From NCBI RefSeq assembly GCF_002916655.1, contig NZ_PPSM01000014.1, forward strand, positions 496,001 through 560,000: DNA of 64,000 nt, written 5' to 3'. The position numbers were made by a program, and so were the translations under genes. Shown piece by piece: positions 40,175 through 49,279 of this stretch. Positions within the stretch are counted from its first letter, which is position 1. Each line of letters begins with the position of its first letter. This DNA comes from Novosphingobium sp. HII-3. GTDB taxonomy: Bacteria; Pseudomonadota; Alphaproteobacteria; Sphingomonadales; Sphingomonadaceae. The notes beneath the pieces are model-generated. The model did not search any database and had not been told where the DNA came from. It saw nothing but the letters and a program-made list of their open reading frames with translations.

Positions 40175-41621
40175 GATTGCTTCTTCCCGAGTCGCAGCCC
40201 TTGTGCTGCTGACGCTGACCACTTCGCTTGCCGCATGCGGCGCGCCCGATCTCGGGCCGCGTCCGCAGCTGCGTCCGCCCTCCAGCCTCGACAGCGCCGG
40301 TTCGATCAGCGGCACGTCCGCCGAGTGGCCGCGGCAGCGCTGGTGGACCGCCTACGGCGATCCCCAGCTCGACGCCCTTGTCGATGAGGCCGTTGCCGCG
40401 TCGCCTGACCTGGCGACCGCGCTTGCCCGCATCCGGCAGGCGCAGGGCATCCTTGAAAGTTCGCGCTCGTCGCTGCTGCCGCAAGTAGGCGCGCGCGGCA
40501 GCGCTTCGGTCGAGAAGCAGAGCTACAACAACGGGTCCCCGCCCCAGGCGCTGCCCCGTGGCTGGAATGACTACGGTCTTCTTGCGCTCTCCGCCGATCT
40601 CAACCTCGACATCTGGGGCAAGAATCGTGCCCTGCTGGCAGCGGCAACCTCAGTGACCGAGGCAGCCATCGCCGACGCCCGCCAGACGGAACTGGCGCTC
40701 GCCTCGCAGGTCGTGGCGTCCTACTTCGACCTCGCGCGGCTGATCGAGCGGCAGAAGGTGCTGGAATCCTCGCTCGCCGCGCGCGAAACGTCCGCCGGGC
40801 TGGTCGGGCGTCGCGTGGCGCAGGGCATCGAGAACCAGGCTACTGTGCGGCAGTCCAACGCACTTGCCGCGCGAGCCCGCGTCGATGTGGCCGCCAACCG
40901 CGAGCAGATCGAACTGCGCCGCCACGCGCTGGCCGCGCTGCTTGGTGCGGGGCCCGACCGTACGCTGACGCTCACGCCGCCGCCCATCGCGGACATCGCG
41001 GCCACGCCGGTTCCGGCCGATGCCGCCATATCGCTGGCCGGACGCCGCCCCGATATCGTGATGGCGCGCAGACTGGTCGAAGCATCGGACAAGGGCGTCG
41101 AGTACGCCCGCAAGTCGTTCCTGCCGGACATTTCCCTTAGCGGCCTGATCGGGCTCAGCTCGCTCGGCATCTCCAACCTGTTCGACGATGGTTCGGATTT
41201 CGGCAACGCAGGCGCCGCGATCAGTCTCCCGATCTTCCAGGGCGGCAAGCTGTCCGGTCAGTACCGCTCCGCCCGCGCCGGGTACGACAGCACGGTCGCC
41301 AGCTACAACAAGGCGGTCATCGGCGCGCTGCAGGACGTGGCCGACGCCTTGTCCACCCGTGCATCCGCCGCCGAGCAGGAGCGGCACGCCCTTGTGGCGC
41401 GGACGGAGGCGAACGCCGCCTACGATCTTGCCGTCCAACGCTACGAAGCCGGCCTGAACACTTACATCGACGCGCTTGACGTCGAGACCACAGCCCTCGA
41501 CGCGCGGCTTGCCGCCGTCGACGCCCATTTCGCCACGCTCGCCAGCGAAGTCGCGCTCAAGCGCGCCCTGGGCGGCGGTTATGCAGACGAATCCAGCAAG
41601 AAAGCCCCGATCGATGAGTGA
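40167..41621 (+). CDS. NodT-family outer-membrane efflux lipoprotein
   Basis: A 484-residue outer-membrane factor of the TolC/OprM type. Lipoprotein signal ends SLAACG near residue 23; the two OEP repeats contain WWTAYGDPQLDALVDEAVAASPDLATALARIRQA and AISLAGRRPDIVMARRLVEASDKGVEYARKSFLPDISLSG. It forms the exit duct of the tripartite pump. The ATG at 40167 is chosen as the start of a normal lipoprotein signal; the frame is open to 40128. It overlaps the next gene by 8 bases. Confidence 0.94.
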   Translation: MSTIASSRVAALVLLTLTTSLAACGAPDLGPRPQLRPPSSLDSAGSISGTSAEWPRQRWWTAYGDPQLDALVDEAVAASPDLATALARIRQAQGILESSRSSLLPQVGARGSASVEKQSYNNGSPPQALPRGWNDYGLLALSADLNLDIWGKNRALLAAATSVTEAAIADARQTELALASQVVASYFDLARLIERQKVLESSLAARETSAGLVGRRVAQGIENQATVRQSNALAARARVDVAANREQIELRRHALAALLGAGPDRTLTLTPPPIADIAATPVPADAAISLAGRRPDIVMARRLVEASDKGVEYARKSFLPDISLSGLIGLSSLGISNLFDDGSDFGNAGAAISLPIFQGGKLSGQYRSARAGYDSTVASYNKAVIGALQDVADALSTRASAAEQERHALVARTEANAAYDLAVQRYEAGLNTYIDALDVETTALDARLAAVDAHFATLASEVALKRALGGGYADESSKKAPIDE

Positions 41622-42765
41622 CGACACCACCGCAAGCGCAGACAGCCAGTCCGGCTCGAGCAGCGTGGTCGACAAGAGCAAGCGCAAGAGCCTTCTGCTG
41701 GGGCTGGGGGGCGCGGTTCTGGTGATCGGCGGGCTCTGGTTCATTTATGAGGAGTTCATCGCGAGCGGCTCCGTCTCGACGGAGAACGCCTACGTCGCCG
41801 GTGAGAACGCGCAGGTCACGCCGCTCACCTCCGGGCGCGTCGTCGAGGTTCTCGTCACGGACACGCAACCGGTCCGCAAGGGCCAGCTGCTGTTCCGTCT
41901 GGAAGACGCGGACCAGAAGATCGCGCTGCAGCAGGCCGAAGCGAACCTCGCCCAGGTGCAGCGCCGCTATGGCCAGTCGCTTGCCAGCAACGCGGCTCTG
42001 GGGGCCGCGGCAAGCGCCAACGAAGCGCAGATCAACACCGCGCGCGCGGCGCTTGCCTCGGCGCAGGCTTCGCTGACCCGGGCCCAGGAAGACTACCGCC
42101 GCCGCGCGGCGCTTTCGGGCAGCGGTGCGGTATCATCCGAAGAGCTGACCACCGCGCGGCAGGCGCTGGATTCCGCGCGCGCCGCTTATCAGGAAGCGCA
42201 GGCCGGCGTCGCGCAGGCTCAGGAAAACGCCCGCAGCGCCCGGCGGCAGGAAGAGGCGGCCGTAGCCCTCACCAAGGGCACGAACGAGCAAACCGCCCCT
42301 GAAATCCTCGAGGCGCAGGCGCAGGTGGACAAGGCGCGGCTCGATTTAGAGCGCACCGTGGTGCGCGCGCCGATCAGCGGCGTCATCGCCAAGCGCGCCA
42401 TCCAGGTGGGACAGCGGATCCAGAGCGGACAGGCGGCCATGACGGTGGTGCCGGTCGACCAGCTCTACGTCGACGCCAACTTCAAGGAAGACCAGCTCGG
42501 CAAGGTGCGATCTGGTCAGAAGGCGCGGCTGACCTCCGACTTCTACGGCGGTGACGTGGTGTATCACGGCAAGGTCGTGGGCTTTGCGGGCGGCACGGGC
42601 GCGGCGTTCTCGCTGATTCCCGCGCAGAACGCGACCGGCAACTGGATCAAGGTGGTCCAGCGCCTGCCGGTGCGCATCCAGCTCGATCCCAAGGAGTTGA
42701 AGGAGCACCCGCTGCGCATCGGCCTGTCCATGGAAGCCGAGATCGACCTGACGGACAACGACTGA
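41614..42765 (+). CDS. emrA: EmrA-like membrane fusion protein (HlyD family)
   Basis: A 383-residue periplasmic adaptor. One inner-membrane anchor (SLLLGLGGAVLVIGGLWFIYEEFI, about residues 29-52) precedes the lipoyl/barrel-sandwich half (TENAYVAGENAQVTPLTSGRVVEVLVTDTQPVRKGQLL), a long coiled-coil hairpin (residues ~110-245), and the second half-motif VVRAPISGVIAKRAIQVGQ. It couples the EmrB transporter to the outer-membrane protein. It overlaps the upstream gene by 8 bases and the downstream one by 1 base. Confidence 0.94.
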   Translation: MSDDTTASADSQSGSSSVVDKSKRKSLLLGLGGAVLVIGGLWFIYEEFIASGSVSTENAYVAGENAQVTPLTSGRVVEVLVTDTQPVRKGQLLFRLEDADQKIALQQAEANLAQVQRRYGQSLASNAALGAAASANEAQINTARAALASAQASLTRAQEDYRRRAALSGSGAVSSEELTTARQALDSARAAYQEAQAGVAQAQENARSARRQEEAAVALTKGTNEQTAPEILEAQAQVDKARLDLERTVVRAPISGVIAKRAIQVGQRIQSGQAAMTVVPVDQLYVDANFKEDQLGKVRSGQKARLTSDFYGGDVVYHGKVVGFAGGTGAAFSLIPAQNATGNWIKVVQRLPVRIQLDPKELKEHPLRIGLSMEAEIDLTDND

Positions 42766-44321
42766 TGGCGGCTGCAGCAGCCGCCGGGCCCCGTGCCGGG
42801 AGCGATGCGCCCGCGCCGCTGACGGGAGCCCGGCTGGTCCTGGCGGGCCTCGTGCTTGCCCTGGCGAACTTCATCGTCGTTCTCGACACGACGATCGCGA
42901 ACGTGTCCGTGCCGCACATTTCGGGCGGCCTGGCGGTGTCGGTGTCGAGCGGGACCTGGGTCATCACCTCCTACGCGGTGGCCGAGGCCATCTGCGTGCC
43001 GCTGACGGGCTGGCTCGCAAACCGCTTCGGCGCGTTGCGCACCTTCATGTTCTCGCTCGTCGGGTTCGGCATCTTCTCGACCCTGTGCGGCCTCTCCGGC
43101 ACACTATCGGCGCTTATCGTCTTCCGGCTCGGGCAGGGGTTCTGCGGCGGCCCGCTGATGCCGCTGACGCAGACCCTGCTTATGCGCATCTTCCCCAAGG
43201 AGATGCAGAACAAGGCCATGGCTATGTGGGCGATGACGGTGGTCACCGCTCCTATCGCCGGGCCGATTCTGGGCGGATACATCTCCGACAACTGGTCGTG
43301 GGAATGGATCTTCTTCATCAACGTGCCGATCGTCGCGCTGATCTTCTTCGGCGTCGCGGTGCTGCTGCGCGGGCAGGAGACGCCGCGCCAGAAGCAGCCG
43401 ATCGACAAGATCGGCCTTCTGCTGCTGGTCGTCTTCGTCGGCGCGTTCCAGATGATGCTTGACCTTGGACGTGAAGAAGATTGGTTCTCGTCTACCAAGA
43501 TCGTCGCACTGGCCTGCATCGCCGCCGTCGGCTTCGTCGCCTTTCTCATCTGGGAGCTGACGGAGGAGCACCCGATCGTCAACATCAGCGTGTTCCGGCA
43601 CAGGGGCTTCGCCGCCTCGACCCTGTCGTTGACGATCGCCTTTGGTACGTACTTCTCGGCCATCGTCATCATCCCACAGTGGCTGCAAACCTCGATGGGT
43701 TACACCGCGACGGAGGCGGGCAAGGCGACAGCCTTCAGCGGCGTCCTCGCCGTCGTGTTCTCGCCCTTCGTGCCTTCCTTGATGAAGCGTTTCGATCCGC
43801 GACTGCTCGTTTTCATCGGCGTGACCTGGATCGGTATCTGCTCGCTGATGCGCATGACCTGGTCTACGGACATCACGTTCTGGACCATCGCCGTCCCGCA
43901 GCTTCTGCAGGGCGCAGGAGTGGCGCTGATGATCGTGCCGCTGACGACCATCGGCCTCAGCTCGGTCCTGCCGCAGGAGACCGCCTCGGCCGCAGGCATC
44001 GCCAATTTCGGGCGCACGCTGGCGGGTGCCGTCGCGACGGCGATTATGACGACCGTGTGGAGCGACATGTCGCGGGCGCGCAGCGACGAGTTGTCCGGCA
44101 CGCTGAATGGGTCGCAGGCCACGTCCGAGATGCTGCAGCAGCAAGGTTTCACTGTCGAACAGGCGCGGGTGGCGATTGCGCAGATGGTGGAGAGCCAGGG
44201 GACGGCGGTCGCCACCGGTGAACTGTTCGTGGTCAGCGCGATCGCCCTTTTCCTGGCGGCGACGACGATCTGGCTTGCTCCGAGGCCGCCCAAGAACGTG
44301 AAGCCTGCCGACGGCCATTGA
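42765..44321 (+). CDS. emrB: EmrB-like MFS drug transporter (DHA2, 14 TM)
   Basis: A 518-residue proton-driven exporter. Characteristic DHA2 sequences: LANFIVVLDTTIANVSVPHISGGL in TM1, WVITSYAVAEAICVPLTGWLANRFGALRTF (motif A region), and GPILGGYISDNWSWEWIFFINVPI (motif C). It completes the tripartite EmrAB-NodT pump under the divergent TetR gene; start ATG overlaps the emrA stop (TGATG). Confidence 0.95.
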   Translation: MAAAAAAGPRAGSDAPAPLTGARLVLAGLVLALANFIVVLDTTIANVSVPHISGGLAVSVSSGTWVITSYAVAEAICVPLTGWLANRFGALRTFMFSLVGFGIFSTLCGLSGTLSALIVFRLGQGFCGGPLMPLTQTLLMRIFPKEMQNKAMAMWAMTVVTAPIAGPILGGYISDNWSWEWIFFINVPIVALIFFGVAVLLRGQETPRQKQPIDKIGLLLLVVFVGAFQMMLDLGREEDWFSSTKIVALACIAAVGFVAFLIWELTEEHPIVNISVFRHRGFAASTLSLTIAFGTYFSAIVIIPQWLQTSMGYTATEAGKATAFSGVLAVVFSPFVPSLMKRFDPRLLVFIGVTWIGICSLMRMTWSTDITFWTIAVPQLLQGAGVALMIVPLTTIGLSSVLPQETASAAGIANFGRTLAGAVATAIMTTVWSDMSRARSDELSGTLNGSQATSEMLQQQGFTVEQARVAIAQMVESQGTAVATGELFVVSAIALFLAATTIWLAPRPPKNVKPADGH

Positions 44322-44359
44322 CCCTGTGGCCCGGGCGGCGGCCCAACGCGAAAGTGTCC

Positions 44360-44400
44360 GACGCACCGTGCGCGATGTGTGAGCCCTTGCACGGTGCGTC
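44360..44400 (+). terminator. Long hairpin after emrB
   Basis: Perfect 12-bp stem GACGCACCGTGC / GCACGGTGCGTC with a 17-base loop, 38 bases beyond the emrB stop. No T-run, so it may be a terminator working with Rho or an mRNA 3' stabiliser. Confidence 0.55.
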
Positions 44401-44421
44401 CGTCCCGGTCATGGCGGGGGC

Positions 44422-45027
44422 ATGACCATTGATGCCCGTCGCCAGGCCCCGGCCACAGCGCGCAATCGCGACGCGATCCTCGCAGTCCTTCGCGAGGCGC
44501 TGCCGGCGTCCGGCCGAGTCCTTGAAATCGCGAGCGGGACGGGGGAGCACGCCATCCACTTCGCCGCCGCCCTGCCGCAACTGACATGGCAACCGAGCGA
44601 TCCGGATGCGGAGGCGCGGGCATCCATTGCCGCCTGGCGTGAGCAGGCGGCCCTGCCCAACCTGCTCGCGCCGATCGCCCTGGACGCGTCCGCCTCGACC
44701 TGGCCCGTCGAGGAGGCGCAGGCGATCGTGTGCATCAACATGGTCCACATCAGCCCATGGGCAGCTACCGAGGGCTTGATGGCGGGAGCGGGACGGCTCC
44801 TGCGCAGCGGCAGCCCGCTTGTCCTATACGGGGCCTACCGGCGGGAAGGTCGTGCGCTGGAGCCCAGCAATCAGGCCTTCGACGAGGAGCTGCGGCGGCG
44901 CAATCCAGCCTGGGGACTGCGCACGGTCGAGGCGGTCAGCCACTGCGCGCAGGAGCAGAGGCTCGATTTGGACCGATGCGTCGAGATGCCGGCCAATAAC
45001 CTGATGCTGGTGTTCAGGAAGCGCTGA
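44422..45027 (+). CDS. DUF938 family SAM-dependent methyltransferase-like protein
   Basis: A 201-residue protein of the DUF938 family. The SAM-binding motif is VLEIASGTGEHAIHFAAALP, followed by WQPSDPD and NMVHISPW, all diagnostic. Members are class I methyltransferase-fold proteins with unknown substrate. Its 3' end overlaps the convergent MATE gene by 14 bases. It follows the efflux operon after a hairpin. Confidence 0.9.
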   Translation: MTIDARRQAPATARNRDAILAVLREALPASGRVLEIASGTGEHAIHFAAALPQLTWQPSDPDAEARASIAAWREQAALPNLLAPIALDASASTWPVEEAQAIVCINMVHISPWAATEGLMAGAGRLLRSGSPLVLYGAYRREGRALEPSNQAFDEELRRRNPAWGLRTVEAVSHCAQEQRLDLDRCVEMPANNLMLVFRKR

Positions 45028-46324
45028 AGCTGCGGCGGACCAGGCCGGGCAGGACAGCCGCCTGCGCCAGCGCGCGACTGGCGAAAAGCACGGCAAAGGC
45101 AGCCCAGAGCCCGTGGTTGCCTAAAGGCCGCAGCGCTGCGAGGGCCACGAGGTAAGCGGCAATGGCTACGGTCATCGTCCCCAGCATCGCTCGCGTCCAT
45201 CCCGCCCCTACGAAAGCCCCGTCGAACACGAACGAACAGACGCCGAGGAGGGGCAGAAGCGCGATCCAGGGAGCGTAACGCGCGGTCGCCGCGATTACCT
45301 GCGGGTCGGTGCTGAACGCCCCGGCCAGCGCCGGGCCCGCCAGCGCGTAGACGATCGCCACCACCAGTCCCATCGCGCCGCCCGAGACAAGGGCAGCTTT
45401 CAAGGCATCGGTGAAGCGCCGCCGTGAGCCCGCGCCGCTCGCTTCCCCGCACAGGACTTGCGCACCGCTCTCGAAGCCGTCCAGCAGCAGGGTGGAAAGC
45501 ATGAACAGCTGGAACAGCACGCCGTTGGCCGCCAATGTCACGGGACCGCCCTCGGCACCGGTTCGTGCGAACAGGAGGATCGAGCCGGTGAGCAGCAGCG
45601 TGCGCACGAACAGGTCGCGGTTGAGGGCGAACAGGGGCGCCAGCTCCTGCCGCGCCCAGGTGCTCCTGCGCCGGATGGCTGCGGCGCACGCAGGCACTGC
45701 CCCCTCGCGCGTCATCAGGACGGCCAGCAGCGCAAACTTGAGGAGTTCCGAGGCCAGCGTCGCGACCGCCACGCCGGTGACGCCCCACCCGGCAACGAGG
45801 ACGAGGAGGAGGTCCAGCGCGATGTGAACGACGTTAGCGATGATCTCGACGGCGAGGACCTGGCGGACCTTGCGCCGCCCGATCATCCAACCCACGAGGA
45901 CGCAGTTCAGCAGCCACACCGGCCCGGCCCAGTATCGCACCTCTATGTAGCGGCTTGCCGCCGTGCGGACCGCGCCTTCCGCTCCCAGCAGGTCGAGGCC
46001 GAGGGGGATGGTCAGGGGCATCGCGACCAGCAGGACCAGCCCGATCGCCAGCGAGACACCGGCCGCGCGGACAAGCGTTGCGCCTGCCTGCGTATCGCCG
46101 CGGCCGCTTCCCTGCGCGGTGAGCGCCACGGTGCTGGTGCGCAGGAAGTTGAACACGTTGAGCAGGCCGAGCATGAACTTGGCCCCCAGCTCGACCGCGC
46201 CCTGAGCCGGAGCATCGCCAAGCCGGCCGATCGCCCACATGTCCGCCAGCCCGAAGAGAGCCGTCGCCACGTTCGTCAACATTGCGGGCAGGGCGAGAGA
46301 CCAGAGCTGGCGGGACATGTTCAT
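45014..46324 (-). CDS. MATE-family efflux transporter (DinF-like)
   Basis: A 436-residue 12-helix multidrug/toxin extrusion protein. N-terminal half LWSLALPAMLTNVATALFGLADMWAIGRLGDAPAQGAVELG and the second-half repeat NRDLFVRTLLLTGSILLFARTGAEGGPVTLAANGVLFQLFMLSTLLLDGFESGAQVLCGEASGAG match the DinF subgroup, which uses H+ or Na+ gradients. An ATG at 46318 is an alternative start. It overlaps the convergent DUF938 gene. Confidence 0.92.
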   Translation of the reverse strand: MNMSRQLWSLALPAMLTNVATALFGLADMWAIGRLGDAPAQGAVELGAKFMLGLLNVFNFLRTSTVALTAQGSGRGDTQAGATLVRAAGVSLAIGLVLLVAMPLTIPLGLDLLGAEGAVRTAASRYIEVRYWAGPVWLLNCVLVGWMIGRRKVRQVLAVEIIANVVHIALDLLLVLVAGWGVTGVAVATLASELLKFALLAVLMTREGAVPACAAAIRRRSTWARQELAPLFALNRDLFVRTLLLTGSILLFARTGAEGGPVTLAANGVLFQLFMLSTLLLDGFESGAQVLCGEASGAGSRRRFTDALKAALVSGGAMGLVVAIVYALAGPALAGAFSTDPQVIAATARYAPWIALLPLLGVCSFVFDGAFVGAGWTRAMLGTMTVAIAAYLVALAALRPLGNHGLWAAFAVLFASRALAQAAVLPGLVRRSFSAS

Positions 46325-46872
46325 GGAAGAAGGGGCTCGATCAGCGCCGCCGGTGGGGCGAAGGATACGCCGGGAAAGGACAGGGCGATCCCGGCGGCAT
46401 AACGGCGACCGGCTCTATCCAGGGCAAGGACAGCGCGCAAGGTGCCGCGGCGGCTCGCCCGTGTTCAGTTCTGACCGATTCGAATCGCTTCCTGCTTTCA
46501 GGCGGGCTGCCGTTTGCTGCCGCGTCGATGGTGCAGCGCGAAAAGCGAAGCGGGCCCAAGCGGATGAACGGCGGAAAAGAACGCTTGCATCAGTCCCGAA
46601 ACGTGCGACTATTCAGGGCGAGGACGCGGATTTTAGATGATGCTGCAGTTGCGAGAAGAAATCGGCGCGCCGGAGTGAACTAGTCATCCCCGGCGCGCTC
46701 TCTCCCAACACCGGTAAGGTCCGAAGAACCTTTCCCGGCCACCTTGCACAAGAATGAGTGTTTGGGAAAGCGGAATTGTGCCGCTTGCTATCACTTCTGC
46801 CGAAAACCTGTTCTGTTCAGGCCCGCGCAGCAACTTCCCGGCGGTACTGCCCGGCGGGAGATCAACACAGCG
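46325..46872. other. Intergenic region between MATE and P450 genes
   Basis: About 550 bases without a convincing gene; open frames here lack ribosome binding sites and recognisable sequence. It contains the P450 terminator hairpin (46665-46698) and presumably the MATE promoter near its left end. Nothing else is supported. Confidence 0.5.
46665..46698 (-). terminator. Probable terminator of the ferredoxin-P450 operon
   Basis: Perfect 9-bp stem GCGCGCCGG / CCGGCGCGC with a 16-base loop, followed on the minus strand by ATTTCTTCT. It is 174 bases downstream of the P450 stop. Confidence 0.6.
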
Positions 46873-48132
46873 TTACCAGACGAGCGGCAGGTGCTCCGGC
46901 CCGATCACGCCGCCAGGGCGGTATTCGATCTGGGTGCCAGGCTTGACTGAGAAGCTTGGAATGCGCTTCAGCCATTCCTGAAGCGCGATCTTCACTTCGA
47001 GACGGGCGAGATGCGCGCCCATGCAGCTGTGCACGCCGACCGTGAAAGCCAGGATCGTCTTGCGCGGACGGTCAAAGTCAACATCCTTCGGATTGGGGAA
47101 AACCTCCGGATCGAAGTTGCAGGCCGGCAGGACGAAGGTGACGCGGTCCCCCTTCTTCATCTGGATGCCACGCATTTCGAAGTCCTTGTCGAGGACGCGG
47201 CCTGAGAAGGTCACCGACCAGCGGCGCAGCAGTTCCTCGACGATCTTGTCGATATCCTGCGGGCGTGCATGTATTTCGGCCAGCTTGTCCGGGTTCTGCG
47301 CAAGATAGAGCCAGATGTTGTTCAGCGTCGCGAAGACGGTGTCCAGCCCGCCGATGAACAGGAAGCAGACGAAGCCGAAGATCTCCTTGTCGGAGAGCGG
47401 CTGCCCGTCCGGAGTGGCATGGGCGATGCGGCTGACGACGCCGTCGTCCGGGTTTGCCTTCTTCTCCTCGATTGCCTGCTTGAGATACGCGGTGATCTTC
47501 TGCATCGAGTCCGCCATGATGGCGCGATCGTTGGAGTGCAGGAGCTTGACCGCCCAGTCCACGAACTCGTCGCGCATGTTCTGCGGAAGGCCCATGATGT
47601 CGAGGAAGACGGAGACCGGAAGAGGGCGGCCGTAGTCCTCCGTGAACTCGCAGGTGCCGCCGGCTGCGACCTTCGCCTCAATGGCGTCGATCAGGTCGTT
47701 CGCGCGTTGGCGGATCTGCCCTTCCAGCTTGAGTACGCCCTGGGGCGAGAACACCGGATCGACGATGTTGCGGTACTTGCGGTGGTGCGGAGGGTCGATC
47801 TCGATCGGAATGAAATAGAAGTAGTCGTTCGGATCCCGCGGAAACGGAGTGGCGCCTTCGTTGGAGAAGATCTCCGGATGGCGCAGGCCGAACAGCGCAT
47901 CCTCATGCTTGATGAGGTGCCACATGTTCCCCATCGGACTGACGTCATAATAGATCGGCGGCTGCTTTTCGTGGAGCGCGGCCATGAAGTCGTGCGGATT
48001 GGCGAGGAAGTCCGGGCCCACGGTGAGACCGGACTGGCGGATCAGTTCCGGTGGGACATGGTCGGGCACCTGATCCATGCCGACATGGCGGGGGAAGCTG
48101 GGCGGAACCGGATTTGCGGCATCGATCGGCAT
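46873..48132 (-). CDS. Cytochrome P450, partner of the adjacent ferredoxin
   Basis: A 419-residue soluble P450. The haem loop is FTVGVHSCMGAHLARLE, the I-helix motif is FIGGLDTVFATL with GLDT in the acid-alcohol position, and the ExxR is EELLRR. Start ATG at 48132. A ferredoxin gene lies 14 bases upstream, so the pair forms an electron-transfer unit; a reductase must come from elsewhere. The general pattern (early PIYYDVSPMGNMWHLIKHEDAL, substrate unknown) recalls terpene- or camphor-type P450s, but this is only an impression. Confidence 0.95.
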   Translation of the reverse strand: MPIDAANPVPPSFPRHVGMDQVPDHVPPELIRQSGLTVGPDFLANPHDFMAALHEKQPPIYYDVSPMGNMWHLIKHEDALFGLRHPEIFSNEGATPFPRDPNDYFYFIPIEIDPPHHRKYRNIVDPVFSPQGVLKLEGQIRQRANDLIDAIEAKVAAGGTCEFTEDYGRPLPVSVFLDIMGLPQNMRDEFVDWAVKLLHSNDRAIMADSMQKITAYLKQAIEEKKANPDDGVVSRIAHATPDGQPLSDKEIFGFVCFLFIGGLDTVFATLNNIWLYLAQNPDKLAEIHARPQDIDKIVEELLRRWSVTFSGRVLDKDFEMRGIQMKKGDRVTFVLPACNFDPEVFPNPKDVDFDRPRKTILAFTVGVHSCMGAHLARLEVKIALQEWLKRIPSFSVKPGTQIEYRPGGVIGPEHLPLVW

Positions 48133-48146
48133 CGGCTCGGCCTTTC

Positions 48147-48473
48147 TCAGAACTGCGTTTCGGGGAGATGGACCACGAGCCCGTCGAGAGCCGGCGTGAT
48201 CTCCACCTGACAGGAGAGGCGGCTGGTCGGGCGGATTTCTCCGGACGCGGATTCCAGAAGTTCGGCTTCGGCCTCGGACGAGGGGCCGCCCACCGTGTCG
48301 GTCCAGTCCTCGTCGATGTAGCAGTGGCAGGTGGCGCAGGAGAGACCACCGCCACATTCGCCGACGATCCCCTCGATCCCGTTGTAGAGCGCCCCGCGCA
48401 TGACGTTTTCGCCAACAGGTATGTCGACGCGTGTTTCGTGACCGTCGTGATCGACGTAAGTAACCTGCGGCAT
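48147..48473 (-). CDS. [2Fe-2S] ferredoxin (adrenodoxin/putidaredoxin type)
   Basis: A 108-residue ferredoxin with the cluster-binding pattern C-x5-C-x2-C...C: ECGGGLSCATCHC followed by LSCQVEI. The ATG at 48473 is chosen as it starts a typical vertebrate-type ferredoxin N-terminus (MPQVTYVDHDGHETRVDIPVG). It directly precedes the P450 gene and is the likely electron donor for it. A perfect palindrome (48497-48513) lies 24 bases upstream. Confidence 0.95.
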   Translation of the reverse strand: MPQVTYVDHDGHETRVDIPVGENVMRGALYNGIEGIVGECGGGLSCATCHCYIDEDWTDTVGGPSSEAEAELLESASGEIRPTSRLSCQVEITPALDGLVVHLPETQF

Positions 48474-48496
48474 GATCCCTCTCTTATCGTTTTTCG

Positions 48497-48513
48497 CGAG
48501 AACGCTGTTCTCG
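48497..48513. promoter_or_regulatory. Perfect palindrome CGAGAAC-GCT-GTTCTCG
   Basis: A 7-bp inverted repeat with 3-base spacer in the 145-base divergent region between the ferredoxin-P450 operon and a TetR gene. It is the best candidate operator for that TetR protein. Confidence 0.7.
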
Positions 48514-48618
48514 ACTTTTAGCCTTTCACAGTGGAGCAAGTCAATCGCCCTGCCGATGCTCTTGGGCCCGTTCGGGGGACTGGACCGGCGCCGCTGCGGC
48601 GCGTAGCGGACAAAGGCG

Positions 48619-49275
48619 ATGCCATATGCCGCTCCTCCTCTTCTGCTGCCGGCGTCGGGATACCCCGATGGTGACTGCGAACGCACGAACGCGCTCATCC
48701 GCGCTGCTTATGACCTGCTTGACGAAGGCGGGCTGGAGGGGCTGACGATCCGCGCGGTTCTGGCGAGGGCGGGTCTCGCGCGCCGCGCCTTCTACGAACG
48801 CTTCCAGGGCAAGGACGATCTGGTGCTTGCCGTCTTCGACAATTCACTGCGCGCGGCGGCGTTGTACTTTCGCACGATCACTGCGCAGATACCGGAACCG
48901 GTGGAAGCACTTCGGGCCATCGTGACCGGCATCGTCATGGGCCAGCTGGGCCGGGGACAGGCCGGAGCGAACCGGCGCGGGGCGGCGCTCAGCCGCGAGC
49001 ACCTTCGGCTGGCACAGACACGCCCGGCCGAACTGAACTCCGCGCTGGAACCCTTGCTCGACGTCATGGCCGGGCACGTCAGCCGGGGCATGGCGGAAGG
49101 CGTGTTTCGCAAGGCCGATGCGCAGCTTCAGGCGCGGCTGATCTACAACCTGATCTCCACAACCATCCACACCGTCCTCCTGGCCGAGGAGCAAGGCACG
49201 GTTGCCGATCGCAGCGAGCGCGAGGGACTGGCCGGCGAGCTCTGGGAGTTCTGCCGCCGCGCGATCGTGGCCTGA
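48619..49275 (+). CDS. TetR-family regulator, divergent from P450 operon
   Basis: A 218-residue regulator. HTH: ALIRAAYDLLDEGGLEGLTIRAVLARAGLARRAFYERFQGKDDLVLAVF. The C-terminal all-helical domain has no recognised ligand pattern. Being divergent from the ferredoxin-P450 genes with a palindrome between, it likely represses them until the substrate is present. It ends 4 bases from the convergent diguanylate cyclase/phosphodiesterase gene. Confidence 0.9.
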   Translation: MPYAAPPLLLPASGYPDGDCERTNALIRAAYDLLDEGGLEGLTIRAVLARAGLARRAFYERFQGKDDLVLAVFDNSLRAAALYFRTITAQIPEPVEALRAIVTGIVMGQLGRGQAGANRRGAALSREHLRLAQTRPAELNSALEPLLDVMAGHVSRGMAEGVFRKADAQLQARLIYNLISTTIHTVLLAEEQGTVADRSEREGLAGELWEFCRRAIVA

Positions 49276-49279
49276 GGGT

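Noticed and set aside
46339..46683. Two 133-codon open frames between the MATE and P450 genes
   Set aside because: No ribosome binding site, basic low-information translations, and they run over a terminator hairpin.
46873..48473. Biosynthetic cluster based on P450 plus ferredoxin
   Set aside because: No synthase, cyclase, PKS or NRPS gene is nearby; a small catabolic or detoxification unit is the simpler reading.
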